A stretch of DNA of 64,000 nucleotides from Sphaerisporangium fuscum (GCF_018531465.1 NZ_JAHDTF010000023.1:62001-126000); one strand, 5' to 3'. Shown: positions 8,915-17,716, counted from the first letter of the stretch. Numbers and translations: made by a program. Notes: generated by a model not told the origin, from the sequence alone.

Positions 8915-8983
8915 AGCGGGAAGCTCCTGAAGGGATCGTGCCGGAAACGCATAAATCGGGCACTATTCAGATCTCAGATCGGT

Positions 8984-8997
8984 GCGGTGAAAACCGC
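8984..8997 (-). promoter_or_regulatory. Small hairpin between leader peptide and DUF4395 gene
   Basis: A 5-bp stem (GCGGT/ACCGC) with a four-base loop lies 11 bases downstream of the leader-peptide stop and about 70 bases before the DUF4395 start. It is a candidate piece of an attenuator, but the stem is short and the full fold was not computed. Confidence 0.35.
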
Positions 8998-9007
8998 GAG
9001 ATCGCCC

Positions 9008-9091
9008 TCAGGCCATACGACAGAGCGCGGTGGCGACGCGGCAGAAATCGACCGCGCGCCGCTTCGTCAGCAGCTCTGTCGAGGGTGTCAT
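9008..9091 (-). CDS. 27-residue leader peptide (sulfur-operon leader family)
   Basis: Short ORF read by eye on the - strand. It contains LLTKRRAVDFCRVATALC, resembling the conserved actinomycete leader peptides found upstream of sulfur-assimilation genes, with Cys at positions 17 and 24. In mycobacteria, leaderless Cys-rich short ORFs upstream of the DUF4395/sulfurtransferase/SseC operon act as cysteine-responsive attenuators; the same gene order follows here. A -10 element ends 7 bases before the ATG, so transcription could begin at the start codon. Two dispersed Cys codons, not a poly-Cys tract, mean the sensing mode may differ. Confidence 0.75.
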   Translation of the reverse strand: MTPSTELLTKRRAVDFCRVATALCRMA

Positions 9092-9098
9092 GTCCACG

Positions 9099-9127
9099 AC
9101 AGTACCCGGCGTCTTGCCATCTGTCAC
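9099..9127 (-). promoter_or_regulatory. Sigma-70-type promoter for the leaderless leader peptide
   Basis: On the - strand, GTGACA (9127-9122), a 17-base spacer and TACTGT (9104-9099) are followed by seven bases and the leader ATG at 9091. The spacing predicts a transcript starting at or next to the A of ATG. Nothing resembling a ribosome site precedes the ATG, consistent with leaderless translation. Confidence 0.6.
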
Positions 9128-9585
9128 GTGGCGTCCGGTTCATGAGACACCACGGAGCCGAGAGCTGCGATGACGTCGATCTTGCGGGGCTGGCCGGACG
9201 CTTTCTTGACCACACGTCCACCACCGTCGACCACCAGGACGGTGGGCGTGCCCATCACCTCGAAGCGCCGGACGAGATCGAGCCGGGACTCGGCGTCGAT
9301 CTCGATGTGCCGCACTCCGGGCACCATGCCGGACACGTCGGAGAGGATGCGCCGGGTCGCGCGGCAGGGCTGGCAGAACGCCGTGGAGAACTGCACCAGC
9401 GTGGCGCGCTCGCCCAGCTCCTCGCCGAGGTCGGCCGCCGCCACCACGTCCATGTCCCTCCTCACGGCCCGCACCACACCACGCCGCCGCGCCGCCACAC
9501 CGATGGCGAGACCCACGACGAGCGTCACACACAACACAGCCACACCGGCCATCGCCACCGACAACACCCCCTCTCCACCCCACAT
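9124..9585 (-). CDS. Membrane-anchored thioredoxin-like protein
   Basis: 153 residues: one N-terminal membrane segment (about residues 8-30) and a thioredoxin fold with CQPC active site in FSTAFCQPCRATR and the cis-Pro region GTPTVLVV. Likely a thiol-disulfide oxidoreductase acting outside the membrane. A GTG at 9558 after GGAGAGGGG is an alternative start. It precedes the sulfurtransferase operon on the same strand; its 3' end covers the leader-peptide promoter -35 region. Confidence 0.85.
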   Translation of the reverse strand: MWGGEGVLSVAMAGVAVLCVTLVVGLAIGVAARRRGVVRAVRRDMDVVAAADLGEELGERATLVQFSTAFCQPCRATRRILSDVSGMVPGVRHIEIDAESRLDLVRRFEVMGTPTVLVVDGGGRVVKKASGQPRKIDVIAALGSVVSHEPDAT

Positions 9586-9616
9586 TCCCGGTGTGGATCG
9601 GCGCCCGGTACGGCGG

Positions 9617-10444
9617 TCAGCCGGCGGGTGGGCGGATGGAGATCAGGAGTTTGCCGGTGGAGGTACGGATGTCGAAGCGGGCGATGCGGTCGGGGGCGAG
9701 GTCGGTGTAACCAGGGCCGGGCTGATAGCCGGAGGTGGCGACGGCCTTCCAGCTGCCCGCCGGGGACTCGGTGCCGTCCGTTCCGATGGCCACCAACCGG
9801 CAGCGGGTGCCCTCCGCGACGCCGGACAGCATGACCTGGATGGCCGTGCCGCCACCACCGGGGGCCAGGCTCAGTTCCGCGCGCACCCGCCCCTGCTCCT
9901 TCTTCCAGGGGAGCGCCGCCTCGGTCCGCATCATCGCCGACTGGCTGGGAGAGGGCACGGCGAGGGCGTCGGCCCGGCCGGAGTCCTCCGCCGCTCCGTT
10001 CTCGTACCCCTGCTGCTTGCTCTGTGCCTGGGGATCGGAGACGCCGCGCTTCGCGGCGTTGCCGGCCGCGCTGTCGGTCACCGGCGCGCTCGCCCCGGCG
10101 ATCTCGGGCCCGCGGGAGTTGGACACGGCGACCCACACCGTGCCCCCCACGACGACCGCGGTCAGCGACGCGGCGAGCCCGAGCATCAGCCTGTGCACCC
10201 GGCGGCGCTTGGCGGAGGCGGCGATCAGCCGGTCGAGCACGGCGTGCGGCGGGCTGGACGCGTGCTCGATGTCCTCCTCGGAGACCTTGCCGAGCATGGC
10301 GCTCAGCCCGCTGAGCTCCTCGAACTCGGCACGGCACTCCGGGCAGGCGGCCAGGTGCGCCTCGACCTGGACGGCCTCCTCGGGCTCCAGCGCCCCCAGC
10401 ATGTGCGAGCCCAGGGACATGCGCACCTCCTCACACGTCGTCAT
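9617..10444 (-). CDS. Anti-sigma factor with zinc-binding ZAS motif
   Basis: 275 residues. The N-terminal cytoplasmic part carries the zinc-associated anti-sigma motif HLAACPEC (HxxxCxxC) near residue 30. One membrane segment follows (about residues 86-107, LMLGLAASLTAVVVGGTVW), then an exported beta-rich domain of about 165 residues that probably senses the signal. The ATG overlaps the sigma gene stop by four bases, the classical arrangement for a cognate pair. Predicted to hold the ECF sigma factor inactive at the membrane. Confidence 0.9.
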   Translation of the reverse strand: MTTCEEVRMSLGSHMLGALEPEEAVQVEAHLAACPECRAEFEELSGLSAMLGKVSEEDIEHASSPPHAVLDRLIAASAKRRRVHRLMLGLAASLTAVVVGGTVWVAVSNSRGPEIAGASAPVTDSAAGNAAKRGVSDPQAQSKQQGYENGAAEDSGRADALAVPSPSQSAMMRTEAALPWKKEQGRVRAELSLAPGGGGTAIQVMLSGVAEGTRCRLVAIGTDGTESPAGSWKAVATSGYQPGPGYTDLAPDRIARFDIRTSTGKLLISIRPPAG

Positions 10445-10953
10445 GGCGCGAGCCCCCGCTCCTCCAGAGCCAGCTTCAGGGCGCGAAGCGCGTAGTAGGT
10501 GCGCGACTTCACCGTTCCCGGCGGGATGCCCAGCGCCTCGGCGGCCTCCTTCACCGATCGCCCTCGGTAGTAGGTCTCCATCAGCACCTCGCGGTGCTCG
10601 GGCCGCAGGGCCGCGATCGCGTCGGCGATCCCCCACGATTCCAACGCCCGCTCCAACTCGTCGTCGGCGGGCAGGACGGCGAGGGCCTCGTCGCTGGTCT
10701 CCTGCGGCCGGGACCTCCGGGCGCGATGGTGGTCGACGACCAGGTTGCGCGCGACGGTGAACAACCACGCCCGTACGGGCCGGTCGGCCAGCACGTCGGG
10801 ATTCTTCCACGCGCGCAGCAGCGTCTCCTGTACCACGTCCTCCGCCTTGCCCGGATCACCCGTCAATCGCAGTGCGTAACCATAGAGAGACCCGCCGTGC
10901 TCCTCGAACAGCGTCCGCATCAGTTGCTCGTCGGCGGTTCCAGCGGGGGTCAC
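10441..10953 (-). CDS. ECF RNA polymerase sigma factor (SigL-like)
   Basis: About 170 residues with region 2 (EEHGGSLYGYALRLTGD..AEDVVQETLLRAW) and region 4 (LRPEHREVLMETYYRGRS..LGIPPGTVKSR). It directs RNA polymerase to envelope-stress promoters and is paired with the membrane anti-sigma factor encoded immediately downstream. The GTG at 10953 is chosen because longer frames run into the upstream lipid-binding gene; no clear ribosome site supports it, and an ATG at 10920 is possible. Confidence 0.88.
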   Translation of the reverse strand: MTPAGTADEQLMRTLFEEHGGSLYGYALRLTGDPGKAEDVVQETLLRAWKNPDVLADRPVRAWLFTVARNLVVDHHRARRSRPQETSDEALAVLPADDELERALESWGIADAIAALRPEHREVLMETYYRGRSVKEAAEALGIPPGTVKSRTYYALRALKLALEERGLAP

Positions 10954-10984
10954 ATCCTCATGACGTAAAAGGGCCGCGAGTGGT

Positions 10985-11659
10985 TCAGGCGTGGAGCGGG
11001 ACGTCGGTCGCACTGCCCTCGATGGCCAGTCCCTGGGACGTGCTGCGCACACTTTCGATCTTCAGGCTGAGCGGGAGGTTCTTGATCGGCACCTCGAAGG
11101 TGAGGAGCCGTCCGGCGTTCGGGACCTGGATGCCGTTCACGCTCTCGGGCGTCAGCCGTACGCCGCCGCGACTCACCTCGATCTTCATCTTGGCCGTGAC
11201 GGGGACGTTGATGCCGGCGACGGTGAGGTTGCCGGTGACCTTGAGGCTGTCGTCGCCGCCGCCCTCGATGTGCACGCCGCGCGGCGCCCGGGCGTTCAGT
11301 GTCTGCCGCGAGATGACCACGGTGCCGTCGATCTTGTCGGCGCGGATGCCCGAGGTGGTGCCCTGGATGAGCTCCATGAGGGGGGCGTTCACCCCGTGCA
11401 GCACGGCGTCGATCCCGGAGATCTTGGCGCCGTCGGGCGTGGTCATCGCGCCCATGCTCACGTGGATCTCCTCGTACCGCCCGGCGACGGCCTGCGTGAG
11501 GAACGGGATGCCGTTCACCTCGACCTTGGGCGGGGTGTTCAGGTCGTACTTGGCCGCGATCTGCCGGGAGACCTCGCTCTCGACGCCGGCGACGGCGACG
11601 CGGTCGAGGACGGCCAGGAGTATGCCGAGCAGGATGAGAAAGACGATCAGCTTGCGCAT
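10985..11659 (-). CDS. LmeA-like phospholipid-binding protein (DUF2993)
   Basis: 224 residues starting MRKLIVFLILLG. An N-terminal signal/anchor helix is followed by a DUF2993 beta-rich domain. LmeA of mycobacteria is a periplasmic phospholipid-binding protein needed for envelope glycolipid maturation; a related envelope role is inferred. It sits 31 bp upstream of the ECF sigma gene on the same strand, so this trio may be an envelope-stress unit. Confidence 0.8.
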   Translation of the reverse strand: MRKLIVFLILLGILLAVLDRVAVAGVESEVSRQIAAKYDLNTPPKVEVNGIPFLTQAVAGRYEEIHVSMGAMTTPDGAKISGIDAVLHGVNAPLMELIQGTTSGIRADKIDGTVVISRQTLNARAPRGVHIEGGGDDSLKVTGNLTVAGINVPVTAKMKIEVSRGGVRLTPESVNGIQVPNAGRLLTFEVPIKNLPLSLKIESVRSTSQGLAIEGSATDVPLHA

Positions 11660-11785
11660 CCGATTCCTTCGGGAGGCCACCTTTGATGCAGAGTATCCGC
11701 GCGCGCTCCAACTCCCCACCGGCTCAAGGGCGAAACCGTCGTCCACGACGCCGGGCCACGGAGCACGTCCCGGGCGGGGTGAGGA

Positions 11786-12043
11786 TCATCCGCCGGCGAA
11801 CGGGGGCAGGACCTCGACGGTGGCCCCGTCGGGCAGTTCGACGTCGTGGGGGTCGCGGACGCCCGCGGGATGGCCGTCCACGAGGAACGAGCACCGCCGC
11901 AGCACACGCGGCAGGTCGGAATTTTCGTACTTCAGTGTGATATGCGCCACCAGCTCGCCGAGAGTGCCCGCCTCGAACGGCTCCTCGGCCACCCCGGCGG
12001 CCTCCTTCGCGGCCGCCCAGTAGCGGACCGTACCCTTTGCCAT
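11786..12043 (-). CDS. MoaD/ThiS family sulfur-carrier protein
   Basis: 85 residues, beta-grasp fold of the ubiquitin-like sulfur carriers, ending in the required Gly-Gly (PPFAGG). After adenylation, the C-terminal glycine is converted to a thiocarboxylate that donates sulfur in molybdopterin or thiamine synthesis; which pathway cannot be decided here because no partner gene is adjacent. GGAGG lies upstream of the ATG. Confidence 0.85.
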   Translation of the reverse strand: MAKGTVRYWAAAKEAAGVAEEPFEAGTLGELVAHITLKYENSDLPRVLRRCSFLVDGHPAGVRDPHDVELPDGATVEVLPPFAGG

Positions 12044-12335
12044 CCTGCGCCCCTCCGTGTCACCCGGCACTGCCGTACGGGTGTCGATGACTGTCCGCGA
12101 GGGAATGCTTACGTCTGTTCGCCGCGTGGCAAGACGTTCACCACGTGGACGGCCTATGGACCGAGCTTTCCCGTGGGCTATCCTCACCTACTGACGGGAC
12201 CTGGGCGACGTAGCCCCCGGGTCCTTTACGTGTTTGTACGGCTGGCGCCGTCACAACGCGGGGAGGAGTTGGATGCGGTGGGTAAGCGGTCCCGTGTCGA
12301 CTCACCCCGGGTCAGCCTCTGGATTAGGAGGTGCT

Positions 12336-13055
12336 GTGAGTAATCTGCTCCTGCTCACCAACGCTCTGGAGCCCTCAGCCGAGGTCCTGCCGGCGCTGGG
12401 ACTGCTGCTCCACTCGGTACGGGTCGCTCCCGCGGAGGCCTCCGCGCTGATCGACGCCCCACCGGCCGACGCCGTGCTGGTGGACGCGCGGAGGGAGCTG
12501 GTGCACGCCAAGAGCCTCTGCCGCCTCCTACGCACCACGGGCATCGACTGCCCGTTGATGGTCATCGTCACCGAAGGCGGCCTGGCCGCCATGACCGCCG
12601 AGTGGGGGGCCGACGACGTCCTCCTCGACACGGCGGGGCCGGCGGAGGTCGAGGCCCGGCTCAGGCTCGCCACCGGCAGGCTCGCGATCGCGGCCACCGA
12701 GGAGGTGCCCGACGAGATCCGCAGCGGCGACCTGGCGATCGACGAGGCGACCTACACCGCCCGGCTCCGCAACCGCGTGCTCGACCTGACGTTCAAGGAG
12801 TTCGAGCTCCTCAAGTACCTCGCCCAGCACCCCGGCCGGGTCTTCACCCGCGCCCAGCTGCTGCAGGAGGTCTGGGGGTACGACTACTTCGGTGGCACCC
12901 GCACCGTGGACGTCCACGTGCGGCGCCTGCGAGCCAAGCTCGGCGCGGAGTACGAGTCGCTGATCGGCACCGTCCGCAACGTCGGGTACCGCTTCGTGCC
13001 CGACCGCGGCGGCGAGCAGAGCGACGACCGCGAGCCGGCCCCCGCCCGCCAGTAG
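12336..13055 (+). CDS. glnR: GlnR-type nitrogen regulator (OmpR-family orphan response regulator)
   Basis: 239 residues. The N-terminus NLLLLTNALEPSAEVLPALG is the signature of actinomycete GlnR, followed by a receiver-like domain (VLVDARR with the conserved Asp) and an OmpR winged helix (FKEFELLKYLAQHPGRVFTR..VWGYDYFGGTRTVDVHVRRLR). GlnR controls nitrogen assimilation genes (glnA, amtB, nirB and others). The GTG at 12336 follows AGGAGG at 12326-12331. No kinase is encoded nearby, as usual. Confidence 0.93.
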   Translation: MSNLLLLTNALEPSAEVLPALGLLLHSVRVAPAEASALIDAPPADAVLVDARRELVHAKSLCRLLRTTGIDCPLMVIVTEGGLAAMTAEWGADDVLLDTAGPAEVEARLRLATGRLAIAATEEVPDEIRSGDLAIDEATYTARLRNRVLDLTFKEFELLKYLAQHPGRVFTRAQLLQEVWGYDYFGGTRTVDVHVRRLRAKLGAEYESLIGTVRNVGYRFVPDRGGEQSDDREPAPARQ

Positions 13056-13063
13056 ACGTGCGA

Positions 13064-13100
13064 AAGGCCTGCTCCACGCCGCTGCGCGGAACAGGCCCTT
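13064..13100. terminator. Bidirectional hairpin between convergent glnR and 5'-nucleotidase genes
   Basis: A 10-bp stem, GGCCTGCTCC at 13066-13075 with GGAACAGGCC at 13088-13097 (one mismatch), lies between two convergent stops. Confidence 0.65.
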
Positions 13101-13127
13101 CGGTTCAGCCGTGCGAGCCCGCCCTGG

Positions 13128-14834
13128 CTAGCTCGCGAGCGTGATGCGGTTCAGCGCCGGCGGCGCGGCCGGCGAGTGCGCGCCGAGGTACGCCACGAAG
13201 GCGTCGATGTCGAGCGGCCCGCTCCACAGGTTCGTGCCCTGCTTGAAGACGGTGAAGCCGTCGCCGCCGCCGACGAGGAAGTTGTTGGCCGCCACGCGGA
13301 TCTGCTGCGCGTCCGTCACCGGCGTGCCGTTGATCTTGATGTTCGACACCCGCGAGCCGACCGGCTGCGAGGGGCTCATCGTGTAGGTCAGCGACGCCGA
13401 CGGCTGCAGGACGCGCACGATGCCGCCGCTCTGCCACTGCTGCTCCAGCAGCGCGTCCAGCTGGGCGCCCGTGAGCGTCACGACCTGCATGAGGTTGTTG
13501 AACGGCTGCACGGTGAACGCCTCGCCGTAGGTCACCACGCCGTCGCCCTCGGACCCGCTCTGCGCGTAGGTCAGGTCGGCGCGGACACCACCCGGGTTCA
13601 TCAGGGCGATCTCGGCGTTGCCGCCGGTCTTGGTGGCCTCCAGCTGCGCGTCGGCGATGAGGTCGCCGAGCGCCGTCTCACCGGAGGGGCCGGCCGCACG
13701 GGTGACATCGGCCGTGATCTTGCCGATGGGCTTGTTCGCCACCGTGGAGACGCGGTCCTTCCAGGTCTGGACGAACTGCGTGATCTCGGGGTCGGGGGTG
13801 ACGTCCCTGGTCACGACGTGGTTGTCGGCGACCACGGACGAACGGACGACGTCGCCCGTCCGCCTGTCCACCTGGAAGTCGATCGTCGTCAGCACGCGGC
13901 CGAACGACGAGCCCTGGGTGTAGACGCGGTCCTGGCCCGCCGGGTCCTCGGTCTTGCAGATGTAGGCCTGGTGGGAGTGGCCCATGACGACCAGGTCGAC
14001 GTCCGGGCTGAGACCCTGGGCGATCCGGGTGCCGGCGCCGGGGGTCACCGGGCAGGCGTCCGGGCTCTGGCCCGGGGTGATCTGGTCACCCTCGTGGACC
14101 AGCGCCACGATCGCCTTGACGCCCGCGAGCCGCAGGAGCTTGGCCGCGCGGTTGCCCGACTCGACCTCCTCGGCGAACTTCAGCCCGGCGATGCCCGAGG
14201 CGGTCACGATCGACGGGGTGGTCTGGGTGACGAGGCCGATGAAGCCGACCCGGACCCCGTTGATCTTCTTGATGGCGACCGGCGGCAGGGCGTAACGGCC
14301 GCTGTTCTCCTTCAGGACGTTGGCCGCGAGGTACTTGTAGTCGGCCCCCTTCCACTCCCCTGCCGGGGAGCAGCCGTCGGTGGGGTGGCAGCCGCCGTTC
14401 TGGATGCGCTTGAGCTCGGTCAGGCCCTCGTCGAACTCGTGGTTGCCCACCGACGAGACCGACAGGCCGAGCTTGCCGAGCAGTTCCACGGTCGGCTCGT
14501 CGTGGTAGGCGGCCGAGATCAGCGGCGAGGCGCCGATCAGGTCGCCCGCGGCCACGACCGCGGAGTTCTTGTTCACCAGCGACTTCAGGTGGGTCGCCAG
14601 GTAGGCGGCGCCACCCGCGGGCACCGAGACGCCCGCCTCGTTGACGATCGCGCCGCTGGAGCCGGTCGGGGGCTCCAGGTTGCCGTGGAAGTCGTTGATG
14701 GAGACCAGCCGGACGGGCACCGTGGCGGGCTTGTGGGAGGTCGGGTGCGCCGACGCGGGGCCGGCGGCGACGGATAGACCGGTGGCGGCGATGAGGCCGG
14801 CCACCGCGATCCGCGCGAACGCTCGTGAGCTCAT
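13128..14834 (-). CDS. Secreted 5'-nucleotidase/2',3'-cyclic phosphodiesterase family
   Basis: 568 residues with a Sec signal peptide (cleavage near ASAHP). The N-terminal metallophosphatase domain has the metal-ligand motifs NDFHGN, GDLIGASP, GNHEFD and GHSHQAY. The C-terminal 5_nucleotid_C domain includes NPGGVRADL, which binds the nucleoside. It releases phosphate from extracellular nucleotides, which fits the phosphate transporter 1.1 kb away, although no shared control element was found. Confidence 0.92.
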   Translation of the reverse strand: MSSRAFARIAVAGLIAATGLSVAAGPASAHPTSHKPATVPVRLVSINDFHGNLEPPTGSSGAIVNEAGVSVPAGGAAYLATHLKSLVNKNSAVVAAGDLIGASPLISAAYHDEPTVELLGKLGLSVSSVGNHEFDEGLTELKRIQNGGCHPTDGCSPAGEWKGADYKYLAANVLKENSGRYALPPVAIKKINGVRVGFIGLVTQTTPSIVTASGIAGLKFAEEVESGNRAAKLLRLAGVKAIVALVHEGDQITPGQSPDACPVTPGAGTRIAQGLSPDVDLVVMGHSHQAYICKTEDPAGQDRVYTQGSSFGRVLTTIDFQVDRRTGDVVRSSVVADNHVVTRDVTPDPEITQFVQTWKDRVSTVANKPIGKITADVTRAAGPSGETALGDLIADAQLEATKTGGNAEIALMNPGGVRADLTYAQSGSEGDGVVTYGEAFTVQPFNNLMQVVTLTGAQLDALLEQQWQSGGIVRVLQPSASLTYTMSPSQPVGSRVSNIKINGTPVTDAQQIRVAANNFLVGGGDGFTVFKQGTNLWSGPLDIDAFVAYLGAHSPAAPPALNRITLAS

Positions 14835-14933
14835 AATCTCCGAGGTTAGAGACGGAACCTCAGCAGCAAACGACGCAGAGGTAACGATTTACCCCATCGC
14901 TTGGTGGCGTGTTCTGCCAGTTAGAGTTCCACC

Positions 14934-15890
14934 ATGAAGCCGCGCGTGGACATCCGGGAACGACTGAGCGACCAGGAGGTGGCCTCCGTGGTCGCTCTGG
15001 TCGACGCCGCCACGGAAGCCGACTCCGTCCGTCCTCTCAACGAGCACGTCATGCTCCACCTGCGCTACGGAGGCGATCCCGGAGCGCGAGTGGTCCTCCT
15101 GTACGACGGCGACGAGCTGGCGGGGTTCGCCCACGTCGACCCGACCGACCAGGTCGAGGGGCCGAGCGGCGAGCTGGTCGTCCACCCCGCCCACCGCCGG
15201 CGCGGTCTCGGACGCCGCCTGCTGGAGACCGCGTTGACCGAGAGCGGCGGCCGGCTACGCCTGTGGGCGCACGGCGACCGGCCGGAGGCGGGAGGCCTGG
15301 CCGCCTCCATGGGCTTCACCCGGGTGCGGTCCCTGTGGCAGATGCGCCGTTCGCTGTTCGCCCCGCTGCCCACCCGGGAGGTGCCCGCCGGGGTACGCCT
15401 GCGCGCGTTCGACCCCGCCACCGACGAGGAGGCGTGGCTGAAGGTCAACGCGCGGGCGTTCGCCCACCACCCCGAGCAGGGCTCCTGGACCCTCGACGAC
15501 CTGCGGCGCCGCGAGCAGGAGCCCTGGTTCGACCCGGCCGGCTTCTTCCTCGCCGTCCGCGACGCCGGCAGCACCGAAGGAGGGGCGCCGACCGGAGCCG
15601 GCGACCGGCTCGTGGGATTCCACTGGACGAAGGTCCACGGCGACGACGACCCGCACGCCCCTCACGGGCACAACGCCATCGGAGAGGTCTACGTCGTCGG
15701 GGTGGACCCCTCCGAGCAGGGCAGCGGCCTCGGCAAGACGCTCACCCTGGCCGGGCTCTGCCACCTGCGGGCCCGCGGGCTCGCCCAGGTCATGCTGTAC
15801 GTCGACGAGGACAATCCCGCGGCGATCCGGCTGTACGAGTCCCTGGGGTTCACCCGGTGGGACGTCGACGTGATGTACCGCCACAGTTGA
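14934..15890 (+). CDS. mshD: Mycothiol synthase
   Basis: 318 residues, two GNAT domains in tandem. The C-terminal acetyl-CoA site contains VVGVDPSEQGSGLGKTL and LYVDEDNPAAIRLYESLGF. MshD acetylates Cys-GlcN-Ins to mycothiol, the actinobacterial thiol buffer. The N-terminal GNAT half (LVVHPAHRRRGLGRRLL) is more degenerate, as in the family. Divergent from the nucleotidase gene. Confidence 0.94.
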   Translation: MKPRVDIRERLSDQEVASVVALVDAATEADSVRPLNEHVMLHLRYGGDPGARVVLLYDGDELAGFAHVDPTDQVEGPSGELVVHPAHRRRGLGRRLLETALTESGGRLRLWAHGDRPEAGGLAASMGFTRVRSLWQMRRSLFAPLPTREVPAGVRLRAFDPATDEEAWLKVNARAFAHHPEQGSWTLDDLRRREQEPWFDPAGFFLAVRDAGSTEGGAPTGAGDRLVGFHWTKVHGDDDPHAPHGHNAIGEVYVVGVDPSEQGSGLGKTLTLAGLCHLRARGLAQVMLYVDEDNPAAIRLYESLGFTRWDVDVMYRHS

Positions 15891-15912
15891 GCGATGTGGG
15901 GATCGGGGGTCA

Positions 15913-16911
15913 TTACTCCACGATGAAGTGGAGGAGGTAGTAGGAAAGCGCGGAGACGGCGGCCGCGGCCGGGATCGTCAGGACCCACGCCGTGACGATG
16001 TTCCCCGCCACACCCCAGCGCACCGCCGACAGGCGCTTCGTCGCGCCGACGCCCATGATGGCGCTGGTGATGGTGTGGGTGGTGGAGATCGGCGCCTTGG
16101 CGGCGATGGCCATCGTGTACAGCACGACGGAGGCGGCCGACTCGGCCGCGAATCCCTGCGCGGGGTCGAGGTGGATGATGCGGCGGCCCAGCGTCCGCAT
16201 GATGCGCCAGCCGCCGGAGTACGTACCCAGCGAGATCGCGGCGGCGGCGGAGAGGATGACCCACTGGGGGATGGGGTCCTTCGCACCCAGGAAGCCGCCG
16301 GTGTACAGCGCCAGGAAGATGACGCCCATCGTCTTCTGGGCGTCCTGCAGGCCGTGCCCGAGCGCCATGGCGGCCGCCGAGACGGTCTGGGCGTACCGGA
16401 AACCCTTGCCGGCCCGGTGGGGGTTCGCCCTACGGAAGATCCACAGGATCGCGATCATGATGAGCGCGCCCAGGAAGAAGCCGACGATCGGGGACAGGAC
16501 CATCGGGATGACGACCTTCTCCACCACGCCGTTCCAGTGGACGATGCTGGACGCCGCCAGGGCGGAGCCCACCAGCCCGCCGATCAGGCCGTGGCTGCTG
16601 GAGGAGGGAAGGCCGAAGTACCAGGTGATGAGGTTCCAGGTGATGGCGCCGATCAGTCCGGCGCCGACGATGACGAGGCCGTGGGTTCCGGCCGGGGGTT
16701 CGATGATCCCCGTACCGACCGTCCTCGCCACCTCGGTGCTGATGTGCGCGCCGACGAAGTTCATGGCGGCGGCCATGAAGAGCGCGGCACGGGGGGTCAG
16801 AGCGCGGGTCGAGACCGAGGTCGCGATCGCGTTCGCGGCGTCGTGGAAACCGTTGGTGTAGTCGAACACCAGGGCGATGACGATGACGCCGATGACAAGT
16901 GCGAGCTCCAC
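15913..16911 (-). CDS. PiT family inorganic phosphate transporter
   Basis: 332 residues, about ten membrane segments with the duplicated PiT signatures (GFHDAANAIATSVSTR near the N-terminus and SSSHGLIGGLVGSA; the second half has TTHTITSAIMGVGATKR). A low-affinity proton- or cation-coupled phosphate symporter. The GTG start directly abuts the stop of the DUF47 gene (TAAGTG), with AAGGAAA inside that gene as ribosome site. Confidence 0.93.
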   Translation of the reverse strand: MELALVIGVIVIALVFDYTNGFHDAANAIATSVSTRALTPRAALFMAAAMNFVGAHISTEVARTVGTGIIEPPAGTHGLVIVGAGLIGAITWNLITWYFGLPSSSSHGLIGGLVGSALAASSIVHWNGVVEKVVIPMVLSPIVGFFLGALIMIAILWIFRRANPHRAGKGFRYAQTVSAAAMALGHGLQDAQKTMGVIFLALYTGGFLGAKDPIPQWVILSAAAAISLGTYSGGWRIMRTLGRRIIHLDPAQGFAAESAASVVLYTMAIAAKAPISTTHTITSAIMGVGATKRLSAVRWGVAGNIVTAWVLTIPAAAAVSALSYYLLHFIVE

Positions 16912-17529
16912 TTAGCTTTCCTTGACCGCGATCGACTCGATCGTGTTGGCCACGTGCTCGAAGGCGTCGGCGGCCATCTCCAGCTGGTCGATGACCTCTT
17001 TCATCTTCATGACGGTCAGGGCGTCGTACTCGCCGCCGAAGAGCTTGGCGAGCAGGCGTCGGTAGACCTGGTCCGCCTGGTTCTCCAGGCGATTGATCTC
17101 GATCCAGTACTCGTTGAGGTTGCTCATCGACCGCAGGCGCGGCATGGCCTCGGCGGTCAGCTCGGCTGCCCGCTCCAGCACCTCGACCTGCCGGACGACC
17201 TCCTTCGGGAGGTGGTCGATCTGGTAGAGGCCCACCAGGTCGGCCGCGGCCTCCATGTAGTCCATCACGTCGTCCAGATTCGAGGCGAGGCGATAGATGT
17301 CCTCACGGTCGAACGGTGTGATGAAGCTCTCGTTCAGACGGTTCATGATCGCGTGAGTACGCTCGTCGCCCGCGTGTTCGCAGGCGCGCATCTTCTCGGC
17401 CAGTGCCTCTCTGTCCGAGCCGTCGCTGATGATCTCGACCAGCAGACGGGATGCGGTGACGAGATTGTTCGCCGAGTCGGCGAACAAGTCGTAGTAGCTG
17501 TCCTCACGAGGCGTGAGACGCAGGCGCAC
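16912..17529 (-). CDS. DUF47 (PhoU-like) partner of the phosphate transporter
   Basis: 205 residues, all-helical DUF47 fold with the PhoU-like metal-binding pattern (CEHAGDERTH and RLENQADQVYRR). Encoded directly upstream of PiT transporters across bacteria and thought to regulate them. GTG start; first gene of a two-gene operon. Confidence 0.92.
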   Translation of the reverse strand: MRLRLTPREDSYYDLFADSANNLVTASRLLVEIISDGSDREALAEKMRACEHAGDERTHAIMNRLNESFITPFDREDIYRLASNLDDVMDYMEAAADLVGLYQIDHLPKEVVRQVEVLERAAELTAEAMPRLRSMSNLNEYWIEINRLENQADQVYRRLLAKLFGGEYDALTVMKMKEVIDQLEMAADAFEHVANTIESIAVKES

Positions 17530-17716
17530 GTCGTTCTCCAGATGTGCGGGGACGGTCCGCAGAGAAGAGTAAGGGGTACCAGCTGAAATGCGAAGTTCGT
17601 GACATGCACTCCCCCGTGTAACTTTCTCTTCCCTCTACCTTTGCCCCCTGTTCACCATCTGACACGGGCGCATCACCGAGATGTCGCCACCCCGGCGCAC
17701 GCCGTTCAGGGAATGA

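Noticed and set aside
17641..17670. Possible PHO box (GTTCACC) upstream of the DUF47-PiT operon
   Set aside because: Only one half-site GTTCACC at ~17650; the second repeat is a poor match, so PhoP control cannot be claimed.
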